DNA from: Halogeometricum rufum
Lineage (GTDB): Archaea; Halobacteriota; Halobacteria; Halobacteriales; Haloferacaceae
Length of the DNA: 64,000 nucleotides
NCBI RefSeq assembly: GCF_900112175.1
Contig: NZ_FOYT01000001.1
Location: 930,001 to 994,000, forward strand
Direction: 5' to 3'
In this document: piece after piece, positions 8,883-15,757 of the stretch
How positions within the stretch are numbered: the stretch's first letter is position 1
Layout: each line of letters begins with the position of its first letter
The notes under the pieces: generated by a model
Database searches by the model: none
What the model saw: only the letters and a program-made list of their open reading frames with translations
What the model was told of the DNA's origin: nothing
Translations under genes and position numbers: made by a program

Positions 8883-9482
8883 ATGGACCTCTCGCGGGTG
8901 GCGTCGCGCGACGCCGAGACGGTGACCGACGCGGGCCGGCAAGCGGCGGTCGTCGCCCCGGTTCTCGTCCGCGACGGCGAGGACCACGTCCTCTTCACGA
9001 AGCGCGCGGACCACCTCGGCGAACACCCCGGACAGATGAGTTTCCCCGGCGGGTCCCGCGAACCGAGCGACGACGACCTGCGCGCGACGGCCCTCCGCGA
9101 AGCCTACGAGGAGATCGGCCTCGGAGCCGACGAAGTGGAGTTCTTCGGCCGCCTCGACGACATCGAGACGATCACGGACTACTCCGTGAGGCCGTTCGTC
9201 GCGCGGATTCCCGACCGCGAGTACGAACCCGACGAACGCGAAGTCGCCGAGATAGCCGTCCTCGCCGAGTCCGACCTCACGGACCCCGACAACTACGAGT
9301 CCGAACTGCGCGTCCGCCCGCAGTACGGCGAACTCCGCATCCACTTCTTCCACGTGGACGGCTACACCGTCTGGGGGGCGACCGGCCGGATGCTCGTCCA
9401 ACTGCTGGAACTCACGACCGACTGGCGGATGCCGGCGGAACCCGACCGGGTGGTCGACCCCGACGCCGAACTCCCCCTGTGA
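8883..9482 (+). CDS. NUDIX hydrolase, CoA-pyrophosphatase type
   Basis: 199 aa. The UPF0035-type signature VLFTKRADHLGEHPGQMSFPGG (about residues 37-58, read in two parts) precedes a NUDIX box with the REAYEEIG core at about 78-85. The first Glu of the canonical GX5EX7REUXEEXGU pattern is Asp, as in other CoA-type members. These enzymes cleave CoA and its esters to 3',5'-ADP plus 4'-phosphopantetheine in the cytosol. The start is supported by a TATA-like tract (AAACATAAGCG) about 30 bases upstream. The 3' end runs into a 24-bp tandem repeat that duplicates the last codons and the stop. Confidence 0.85.
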   Translation: MDLSRVASRDAETVTDAGRQAAVVAPVLVRDGEDHVLFTKRADHLGEHPGQMSFPGGSREPSDDDLRATALREAYEEIGLGADEVEFFGRLDDIETITDYSVRPFVARIPDREYEPDEREVAEIAVLAESDLTDPDNYESELRVRPQYGELRIHFFHVDGYTVWGATGRMLVQLLELTTDWRMPAEPDRVVDPDAELPL

Positions 9483-9550
9483 GCCGATACCGAACTTCCC
9501 CTCTGACCCGACGCCGAACTTCCCCTCTGACCCGACGCCGAACTTCCCCC
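9467..9550 (+). repeat. 24-bp tandem repeat duplicating the NUDIX gene terminus
   Basis: Three and a half copies of a 24-bp unit (core CGAACTTCCCCTCTGACCCG plus ACGC). Copy 1 (9467-9490) is slightly divergent and contains the true stop codon; copies 2 and 3 (9491-9538) are identical; copy 4 is partial (9539-9550). Because 24 is divisible by 3, every copy encodes the same peptide ending ELPL followed by an in-frame stop. Confidence 0.9.
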
Positions 9551-9591
9551 CGTTGGTCCGACGGGCGTCGCAAATTGTAGTCACGAACGAC

Positions 9592-9600
9592 GCGTTTATG
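9592..9600 (+). promoter_or_regulatory. TATA box for the 9627/9696 transcript
   Basis: GCGTTTATG centred near 9597, about 27 bases before 9624-9627, predicts a transcript starting at or just before the ATG at 9627 rather than at the main gene start 9696. Confidence 0.5.
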
Positions 9601-9626
9601 CTGACCGCTCGGTAACAGGAGTCCAT

Positions 9627-9668
9627 ATGGTCGCACAGACGATTGATCGCGTTCCGCGACGACGGTAG
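9627..9668 (+). CDS. Putative 13-codon leaderless upstream ORF
   Basis: ATG 9627 to TAG 9668 encodes MVAQTIDRVPRRR. The TATA box at 9592-9600 is at the spacing used by leaderless haloarchaeal transcripts, so this small ORF would be the first thing translated on the mRNA of the LLM-like gene starting 27 bases downstream. The Arg-rich end could stall ribosomes; that is inference. It is not detectable by ordinary gene finders, so confidence is low. Confidence 0.3.
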   Translation: MVAQTIDRVPRRR

Positions 9669-9695
9669 TTCTCCTCCCGTGAGTGGTGATACACG

Positions 9696-10478
9696 ATGTT
9701 GACCGGTGAGCGTAGCGTCTCGCAGACGGGTCTCGACGCGGTGGCCCTGAAGCCGAAAGAGTGCGACGTGCGGGCGGCCCTCGACACGCCGTTCGACACC
9801 GTCGCCGTCGACTACGAGGGTCGCGAACACCTCCCCGATGCGGACGTCCTCCGCGAACTCGCCGCCGACCGGGAGGTCCGCCTCACGACGCCCGTCCGCG
9901 CCGACGGCTTCGACCCGACCGGCGACGACGAACTGTGGGACTGGATTCCCGATGGGGTCCGCCGCGTCCTCGTGGCGGGCCACGGCGCCTACCTCACCGA
10001 GGCGGAGGCGAAGCGAGCCGTCTCCCCGCGCCTCGCGGCCGGCGTCGAACGCGCGCCGGACGCGTGGGTCGGCACCGAGGGCATCGAACGCGTCGCCCTC
10101 GCCGTCGGCGGGACGCAGTACGAACTGCTCTCGCGGCGGACCGTCTCGAACCTCCGCGCCCTCCGGGCCACGGGCTACGACGGCGAGATAGCCGTCTACG
10201 CGCCGACCGTCCTCACCGACGACGAGGACGCCATCCTCGACGCCGTCGGCGCGTACGCCGCGCGGCGGCGACCCGTCGCCAACGCGTTGCCCGAGGGGGC
10301 GGCGACGGACTCGAACGCCGCGGGCCGCGCCCGCGAGGTGATGACCACCGCCGTCCGCGACTACGCCCTCGTCGGTGACGTCGACACCGTGAGCGAACGG
10401 GTCGCGGCGTTGAAGGACGCGGGCGCGGACCTGGTCGTCGGCTACCCCGCCCGCGGCCCGGCGGAGTTCGCTGAGTAG
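9696..10478 (+). CDS. Luciferase-like (LLM) fold protein, DUF7388-like
   Basis: 260 aa. The N-terminal half (GLDAVALKPKECDVRAALDTPFDTV, read in two parts, then YEGREHLPDADVLREL) and the C-terminal VSERVAALKDAGADLVVGYPARG resemble beta/alpha elements of F420-dependent luciferase-like monooxygenases. From memory it matches the haloarchaeal DUF7388 family annotated as luciferase. Conserved cofactor residues cannot be verified by eye. Halobacteria synthesise coenzyme F420, so an F420-dependent redox role is plausible but unproven. The mRNA probably begins 70 bases upstream and carries the 13-codon uORF. Confidence 0.65.
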   Translation: MLTGERSVSQTGLDAVALKPKECDVRAALDTPFDTVAVDYEGREHLPDADVLRELAADREVRLTTPVRADGFDPTGDDELWDWIPDGVRRVLVAGHGAYLTEAEAKRAVSPRLAAGVERAPDAWVGTEGIERVALAVGGTQYELLSRRTVSNLRALRATGYDGEIAVYAPTVLTDDEDAILDAVGAYAARRRPVANALPEGAATDSNAAGRAREVMTTAVRDYALVGDVDTVSERVAALKDAGADLVVGYPARGPAEFAE

Positions 10479-10512
10479 CGGCGTCGAGCGTCGAGAACGG
10501 CACTCCGCGCCG

Positions 10513-11049
10513 TCACCACGAACAGCCGAGCGTCGTCGACCGCAGTTCCGACGCCACGCCGTCGGGGCGAACGACGGCCGCGGTGGTCGAGTCGTTGCAG
10601 TCGAACGCCGACCGGTCGACGTCGACGGTGCCGCCGACGCCGTCCGCCGCGAGGCTGAACCGGTAGCGGCCGGGGTCGTCGAGTCGGTAGGCGACGCGGC
10701 GTCCCGCGTCGAGTTCGAACGTCCGCGAGGTGACACTCCGCCACGACCCGAACCGGCGTCGGGATAGCGCGACCGATATCTCGCGGGTCGCGTCGAACCC
10801 GTTGGCGACGAACACGGCGTGCGGACCGTCTCGCAGACCGTCGTCTATCGGCGTCCGACGGCCGACGGCGAACGCCGCCGTCTTCGGACCGTCCGCCTCG
10901 CCGGAGACGAAGTGGCCGTCGGAGACGGCGGCGGGGGCGAGTCGCTCCACGGGCGTCGGAGCGAGTTCGGCGACGGCGACGCCGCCGACACCGACGCCGA
11001 AGGCCCCCGCCAGAGCGACCAGTACTCGCCGCCTCGTCGGTCCTGTCAC
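10513..11049 (-). CDS. Exported protein with twin-arginine-like signal
   Basis: 178 aa from GTG 11049. An upstream in-frame GTG (11067) is possible, but the TATA-like AAAATACTT tract (about 11075-11083, minus strand) predicts transcription from about 11052, which fits a leaderless start at 11049. The N-terminus TRRRVLVALAGAFGVGVGGV looks like a Tat signal, the usual export route in Halobacteria. The mature part is beta-rich (RFGSWRSVTSRTFELDAG, YRLDDPGRYRFSLAADG) with two Cys near the C-terminus (FDCND, TLGCSW), possibly one disulfide. No family recognised. Confidence 0.6.
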   Translation of the reverse strand: MTGPTRRRVLVALAGAFGVGVGGVAVAELAPTPVERLAPAAVSDGHFVSGEADGPKTAAFAVGRRTPIDDGLRDGPHAVFVANGFDATREISVALSRRRFGSWRSVTSRTFELDAGRRVAYRLDDPGRYRFSLAADGVGGTVDVDRSAFDCNDSTTAAVVRPDGVASELRSTTLGCSW

Positions 11050-11153
11050 GCTCGTGCGTTTCGGCACGCGAACAAGTATTTTCCGCAGAATGTAGCGCTC
11101 CGCTACCGGTTCTCACGTCGGCGCGCCGTCGCGGACCGACCGCCTCGGCTCGT

Positions 11154-11163
11154 GTCCATATAA
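11154..11163 (+). promoter_or_regulatory. TATA box of the creatininase/oxidase pair
   Basis: CCATATAAGT lies about 28 bases before ATG 11188 and supports a leaderless transcript. It also argues for 11188 rather than the upstream GTG at 11164 as the start. Confidence 0.6.
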
Positions 11164-11187
11164 GTGCCGTCCCGACGACCCACGGAT

Positions 11188-11967
11188 ATGTCACGGGACG
11201 ACTCGACACACCTCCACGAACACACGACGACCACCGCGGCGGACAGACTCGACGCCGCCGCCGTCGCCCTCCTGCCGACGGGCGCGATAGAGCAGCACGG
11301 GCCCGCCCTCCCGTTGGGCACGGACTACCTCGCCGCCCGCGCCGTCGCCGACGCGGTGGACCGGTCGGACGTGGTCGTCCTGCCGCCGGTTCCGGTCGGC
11401 GTGAGCGCGCACCACCGGCAGTTCCACGGCACCCTCGCCGTCTCGCCGGAGACGTTCGCCGACTACGTCGCGGAGACGGTGGAGAGTCTCGCCGGCCACG
11501 GGGTCCGAAAGGCCGTCGTCGTCAACGGGCACGGCGGGAACGACGACGCCCTGCACCGCGCCGCCCGCCGCCTGCGACGCGCGGAGACGGCGTTCGCCGT
11601 CCCGTGGAACTGGTGGTCGAACCTCGCGGACCTGACCGAGGACCTGTTCGGCACCGACGGCATCGGCCACGCCGACGAGGTGGAGACGAGCATGGTGTAC
11701 GCCGTCGCCGAGGAGTTGGTCCGCGGGGGCGCCCTCGCGGACGCCGAGGACCGCGGGGCCGACTCGTGGGGCGTCGACGTGGCGGGGGCGTCGCTCCCGT
11801 ACGACACCGCCGACTTCACCGACAGCGGTGCCGTCGGCCGACCAACCCGCGCGTCCGTCGAGGCGGGCGAGCGACTGTTCGAGGCGGCGACCGACGAGTT
11901 GGAGACGCTGGTCGAGTGGCTCGCCGACCGGCCGTTCGAGTCGCTCCTGCCCCCCGAACACCGATGA
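11188..11967 (+). CDS. Creatininase-family amidohydrolase
   Basis: 259 aa. Metal-ligand motifs of the creatininase family are visible: PTGAIEQHGPALPLGTD (about 32-48; Glu, His and Asp ligands), the GVSAHHRQFHGTLAV segment (about 71-85), VVNGHGGND (about 112-120) and the late Glu in GHADEVETSM. The family includes creatinine amidohydrolase, FAPy deformylase (ArfB) and MftE-like peptidases, so the substrate is not fixed by fold. The following FAD oxidase overlaps by four bases, which suggests successive steps in breakdown of an amide or N-methylated amine. Leaderless start supported by the TATA box at 11154. Confidence 0.88.
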   Translation: MSRDDSTHLHEHTTTTAADRLDAAAVALLPTGAIEQHGPALPLGTDYLAARAVADAVDRSDVVVLPPVPVGVSAHHRQFHGTLAVSPETFADYVAETVESLAGHGVRKAVVVNGHGGNDDALHRAARRLRRAETAFAVPWNWWSNLADLTEDLFGTDGIGHADEVETSMVYAVAEELVRGGALADAEDRGADSWGVDVAGASLPYDTADFTDSGAVGRPTRASVEAGERLFEAATDELETLVEWLADRPFESLLPPEHR

Positions 11968-13166
11968 CGGGCCGCGAACGCGACACGGCGTCCGGCGACG
12001 GCGGCGTCGACGACGAACTCGCCCGACCGTTCGACGTGCCCGACGGGTCGGGCAGACGAGTCGCCGTCGTCGGCGCGGGCGCGGTGGGTCTGACGGCGGC
12101 GGCGGACCTCGCGACGGCGGGCGCGTCGGTGACGGTGTACGAACGCGGCGACGTGGGCGCGGGGTCGTCGGGCCGCGCGGCGGGCGTCCTCTACGACGCG
12201 TACGCCGAGGACGTGGACGCGCGGATGGGCGCCCGCGCCCTCGCCCGGTTCCGCGCGTTCGACGGCGAACGCGGCTTCTCCGTCACGCCCTGCCCGTACG
12301 TCTTCCTCGCGCACGAGTCGGACGAGCGAACCGGCGACGCCATCGCCGAGACGGCCGGGCGGATGCGCGTCCACGGCCGCGACGTGACGACGACGGACGG
12401 CGACGGCCTCCGCGACCGGTTCGGCGACGCCCTCCGCACCGCCGACGTGGGAACCGCCGCCGTCGCCGCCGGCGCGATGTGGACCGACCCGGCGTCGTAC
12501 GTCGCCGCGACGGCCGCCCGCGCCCGGGAGGCGGGCGTCGAGATTCGCACCGATACCGAAGTCGGCGTCCGCACCGACCCGCCGGGCGTCGTCCGCGACG
12601 GCGCGGTCACCGAACGCTACGACGCCGTCCTCGTCGCGGCGGGCGCGCACACGGGACGGATGCTCGCCGACGCGGGCGTCTCCCTCGCCACGAAACCCTA
12701 CCGCGTGCAGGCACTCGTCAGCAGACGCCGGTACGACGGGCCCATCTGCTACGACGCCACCGAGGGGGCGTACTTCCGGCCGCACCCCGAGGGCCTCCTC
12801 GCGGGCGACGGGACGGAGACGGTGGCGGCCGACCCCGACGCGTGGGACCGCGCGGGCGACGACTGGTTCGTGGCGGACGCGACGGCCGTCCTCGAAGCGC
12901 GGGCGGGGCACGACGCCGACGTGGCGCGGGCGTGGGCCGGTCTCTGCACCGCGACGCCCGACCGAAAGCCGTTGCTCGGCGCCGTCGCCGACGGCGTCTA
13001 CGTGGCGACCGGGTGGCACGGCCACGGCTTCATGTGGTCGCCGGCGTCCGGAGAGGCGGTCGCGGCGGCGATGCTCGGCGGCGACGCGTTGCCGGACGCG
13101 TTCGACCCGCGCAGGTTCGACGGGTCAGAAGAGTTCGAGGTGGTGGAGGGGATGGCCGTCGAGTGA
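11964..13166 (+). CDS. FAD-dependent oxidoreductase, sarcosine/D-amino-acid oxidase type
   Basis: 400 aa; ATG 11964 overlaps the creatininase stop (ATGA). After a 30-residue polar extension the FAD dinucleotide-binding motif VAVVGAGAVGLTAAADLA (33-50) is followed by the VYERGDVGAGSSGRAAGVL loop typical of the DAO/GlpO/SoxB family. The C-terminal FAD contact is in VATGWHGHGFMWSPASGE. Such enzymes oxidise secondary amines or amino acids, giving H2O2 or passing electrons to a quinone or ETF. Pairing with creatininase is reminiscent of creatine-sarcosine catabolism, but no creatinase or sarcosine oxidase subunits are present. Confidence 0.85.
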   Translation: MTGRERDTASGDGGVDDELARPFDVPDGSGRRVAVVGAGAVGLTAAADLATAGASVTVYERGDVGAGSSGRAAGVLYDAYAEDVDARMGARALARFRAFDGERGFSVTPCPYVFLAHESDERTGDAIAETAGRMRVHGRDVTTTDGDGLRDRFGDALRTADVGTAAVAAGAMWTDPASYVAATAARAREAGVEIRTDTEVGVRTDPPGVVRDGAVTERYDAVLVAAGAHTGRMLADAGVSLATKPYRVQALVSRRRYDGPICYDATEGAYFRPHPEGLLAGDGTETVAADPDAWDRAGDDWFVADATAVLEARAGHDADVARAWAGLCTATPDRKPLLGAVADGVYVATGWHGHGFMWSPASGEAVAAAMLGGDALPDAFDPRRFDGSEEFEVVEGMAVE

Positions 13167-13172
13167 GCGGCG

Positions 13173-13808
13173 TTACCGGTCCAGTCCGGCGTCGTTTCCG
13201 TCGTCGTCCTCGCCGTCGGCGGCGTCGTGTTCGCCGTCCGTCTCGGCCGTCCCGTGTTCGTCGTGTCCGTCGTGTTCGCCCTCGCTGCCGGCGGCGTCCT
13301 CGTCCGCGTCGGTCGAGTCGGTCGACTCGACCCCCGAGTCCGTCGCGTCGATGTCCGTCGCGGAACCCGTCGCCTCGACCCCCACGTCGGTCGTCTCGTC
13401 CTCGTCGGTGACTTCGACGTTTCGCGCCTGTTCGTCCTTCGGTATCTCGACGCGGAGCGTCCCGTTGGCGCCCAGCGTCGCCGTCGCGCCGCGGGCGTCG
13501 ACGGCGGCGTCGTCGGGGAGTTCCGCGCTTCCGTCGAGCGACAGGCCGCGACCCGGGAAGCGCATCTCGAACCCCTCGTGGAAGTCGCGGAAGCGGTCGA
13601 TTCGGACCTGCACCTCGCCGTCGAGGAAGCGAACCTGCACGTCGCTTCGCTGGACCCCGGGCGCGTCGAAGACGACGAGGTAGGCGTCGTCGCTCTCCAA
13701 CAGGTCGTACGGCAGGGGCTTTCGCTCCTGCACGCGGCTGACACCGCGGCCGATGCGTTCGAGGACGCTCCGTGCGGCGGATTCGCCGAACTCTTTGAGT
13801 CCGCTCAT
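13173..13808 (-). CDS. Hsp20/alpha-crystallin family protein with acidic His/Asp-rich tail
   Basis: 211 aa from ATG 13808. The first ~30 residues (MSGLKEFGESAARSVLERIG) precede an alpha-crystallin-like domain (about 40-125) with YDLLESDDAYLVVFDAPG, a VQVRIDRF strand and GANGTLRVEIPKD near its end. The last ~80 residues are a low-complexity Asp/Glu/Ser/Thr/His tail ending DGNDAGLDR. Haloarchaeal members include GvpH and stress Hsp20s, which act as ATP-independent chaperones. No other gas-vesicle gene is nearby, so a general sHsp role is more likely. The tail may aid solubility or bind metal (inference). A DUF7559-like gene lies 2 bases upstream. Confidence 0.78.
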   Translation of the reverse strand: MSGLKEFGESAARSVLERIGRGVSRVQERKPLPYDLLESDDAYLVVFDAPGVQRSDVQVRFLDGEVQVRIDRFRDFHEGFEMRFPGRGLSLDGSAELPDDAAVDARGATATLGANGTLRVEIPKDEQARNVEVTDEDETTDVGVEATGSATDIDATDSGVESTDSTDADEDAAGSEGEHDGHDEHGTAETDGEHDAADGEDDDGNDAGLDR

Positions 13809-13810
13809 GA

Positions 13811-13969
13811 TTACAGTTCGATGGCTTCGAGGCAGTCGGTCCCTCGGCAGTACGGACAGGCGAAGTCCTCGACGCTCACGTCGTCCGGCATGTCGTACGT
13901 GTAGTGCATCTCGAACATGTCCAACTCGCAGTCCGAATCCGTACACTTCACTTCGAGGGTCGCAGGCAT
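13811..13969 (-). CDS. Small zinc-binding protein, DUF7559-like
   Basis: 52 aa from ATG 13969; a TTTATC TATA box at about 13993-13998 (minus strand) places transcription start at the ATG, so the longer start at 14002 was rejected. Four Cys occur as CTDSDC and CPYCRGTDC, a zinc-ribbon arrangement around MFEMHYTYDMPDD. The sequence matches my memory of the DUF7559 family of haloarchaeal micro-proteins. The stop is 2 bases before the ATG of hsp20, so the two probably share a transcript. Confidence 0.75.
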   Translation of the reverse strand: MPATLEVKCTDSDCELDMFEMHYTYDMPDDVSVEDFACPYCRGTDCLEAIEL

Positions 13970-14048
13970 GGCCGTACGTTGTTCTCCCACGATGATAAAC
14001 ACGCGGGCTTCGGCTCACCTCGCCGCGGTAGTTCGGTCTTCGCGGCGT

Positions 14049-14645
14049 TCAGTCGTCGCCGAACGCGGGGTCGGCGGCCGAGACGGGACGCGGCGGGTCG
14101 GGGTCGGCGGGCGCCTCGCGCAGGGGCCTTCGGTACCACTCGATGTCGTGCCACGCGCCGAGTTTGAACCCCGCGGCCGGGAAGCGGCCGAGGTGGTCGA
14201 AGCCCACCGCCTCGTGGAACGCCGCGCTCTCGGGGTTCGGCGCCGCGAGGGCGGCGTAGGCGGCGACGTAGCCCTGTTCGCGGAGCGTCTCGAACAGGCG
14301 GCCGTACAGCGCGCTCCCGACGCCGCCTCGCTGGACGGCCGGGTCCACGTAGACGGACGTCTCGACGGCCCACTGGTAGGCGTCGCGTTCGCGGAGCGAC
14401 CCGCCGTAGGCGTAGCCGACGACGCGCCGGTCGGCGGCGTCCGTCTCCAGCGTCGCGACGTACCACGGGTAGGCGTCGGCCGACAGTTTGCGGCGTATCT
14501 TCTCCCGCATCGCGTCGACTGACGGCACCTCGGTGGCGAACGTGACGGGCGTCTCGCGAACGAACGGGGCGTAGATGTCCCGTATCGCGCTCGCGTCCGC
14601 CGGCTCGGCAGGACGGACGGTCACCGTCGGCTCCTCGTCGCTCAT
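14049..14645 (-). CDS. GNAT N-acetyltransferase (phosphinothricin acetyltransferase-like)
   Basis: 198 aa from ATG 14645; a very long in-frame upstream extension is an antisense artefact. The GNAT core is clear: VTVRPAEPADASAIRDIYAPF at the N-terminus (two parts), then the acetyl-CoA loop VQRGGVGSALYGRL (Q/RxxGxG/A) at about 126-139, followed by AALAAPNPESAAFHEAVGFDH (two parts). YVDPAVQRGG and the PFVRETPVTFATE start are typical of the PAT/MddA subgroup, which acetylates phosphinothricin, methionine sulfoximine or related amines. The real substrate is unknown. Confidence 0.87.
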   Translation of the reverse strand: MSDEEPTVTVRPAEPADASAIRDIYAPFVRETPVTFATEVPSVDAMREKIRRKLSADAYPWYVATLETDAADRRVVGYAYGGSLRERDAYQWAVETSVYVDPAVQRGGVGSALYGRLFETLREQGYVAAYAALAAPNPESAAFHEAVGFDHLGRFPAAGFKLGAWHDIEWYRRPLREAPADPDPPRPVSAADPAFGDD

Positions 14646-14792
14646 ACGTCTCTGAGGGACGTGGCCCGGGATACGTCCCCCGATGACGGCAGGACTGACG
14701 GCCCGCCGGTGACGACGGGACTGACGCGGGGTCGGCGACGACCGGGCGGAGGAACCGTGAGCGCTTTCTCCGTCCCGTCCTCCCACTCCGGC

Positions 14793-15671
14793 GTGACCGC
14801 GTTCCACCCGCCGACCACCGTCTACGGCGTCGACTTCAGCGGCGCGCGCCGCGCCGGCGACTCGACGTACCTCGCCGAAGCGACGGCCGACGGCGACGTC
14901 CTCCGGGTCGAATCTGTCGCCGCGGCACCGTCGCGACTGGGGACGGACGCCGCCCGCGAGTCGGTCCTGCCCGCCCTCCGGTCGTTCGTCGCCGAGGCAG
15001 GGCCCCGGGCCGCGTTCGGTCTGGACTTCTCCTTCGGTCTCCCGGCGTTCCTGCTCGACGCGGCCCACGTGGCCGACTGGGACGCGTTCGTCCGCTGGTT
15101 CCCGGACGGCTTCGCGGACCCGAGCGCGTTCGCCGACTGGGCTGGGTCGGTGGCCGCCGACCGAGACGGCGACCGGACGTACTACCGCCGCGAGACGGAC
15201 CGTCGGGTCGGCGCCACCTCGCCGTACCACTTCTTCGTGAAGGCCCAGACGTTCTACGGGGTCCGCGACGTGTTGAAACCCCTCGTGACGGACGGGTCGG
15301 TCCGCGTCCTGCCGATGCACGCCCCGGACCCAGCGACGCCGTGGGTGCTCGAAGCCTACCCCGCGGCGACGCTCGAACGCCTCGGCGGGCACCGCGAACG
15401 CTACAAGACGGCCGACGCGGCGGGCCGACGGCGGCGCGCGGCGAATCTGGACGCCCTCGAATCGGCGGGGGCGACGGCCCCGGGCACGGTGACCGTCGCC
15501 CCCGACGTTCGGACCGCGGCCGTCGACGACGCCGACGGTGACGCCCTCGACGCCGTCGTCGCCGCGGTGGCGGCGTGGCACCACACCCGCGACGCGGGGC
15601 GACTCAGTCCCGACGGGACGGCGTGGCGGCGCGAGGGGCACATCTTCGCCGGACCGTCCCGAACCGAGTGA
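14793..15671 (+). CDS. DUF429 (predicted RNase H-fold nuclease-like) protein
   Basis: 292 aa from GTG 14793. Other in-frame starts at 14757 and 14661 exist; 14793 is favoured because homologues begin just before VYGVDFSGARRAG, and a weak TATA-like GCTTTCTCC lies ~28 bases before it. The VDFSGA motif near the N-terminus, the central FGLDFSFGLP and the C-terminal DALDAVVAAVAAW contain acidic residues in the positions expected for the RNase H-like fold of DUF429 (COG2410/COG4923). Activity has not been shown for the family as far as I know. Divergent from the GNAT gene. Confidence 0.72.
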   Translation: MTAFHPPTTVYGVDFSGARRAGDSTYLAEATADGDVLRVESVAAAPSRLGTDAARESVLPALRSFVAEAGPRAAFGLDFSFGLPAFLLDAAHVADWDAFVRWFPDGFADPSAFADWAGSVAADRDGDRTYYRRETDRRVGATSPYHFFVKAQTFYGVRDVLKPLVTDGSVRVLPMHAPDPATPWVLEAYPAATLERLGGHRERYKTADAAGRRRRAANLDALESAGATAPGTVTVAPDVRTAAVDDADGDALDAVVAAVAAWHHTRDAGRLSPDGTAWRREGHIFAGPSRTE

Positions 15672-15757
15672 CCGCCTCCGCGACGGGCGCTTCGGTTCCG
15701 GGACTGTCGTGGCCGTGACCGGCGTGGAGTGCACGCCTCTCTCGGCGACGCCGCCGG

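Noticed and set aside
9467-9550. Possible CRISPR-like array
   Set aside because: Direct repeats have no unique spacers and the unit copies coding sequence; no cas genes anywhere in the window.
13173-13808. Gas-vesicle gene cluster suggested by a GvpH-like Hsp20
   Set aside because: No gvpA, gvpN, gvpF-L or other gas-vesicle gene nearby.
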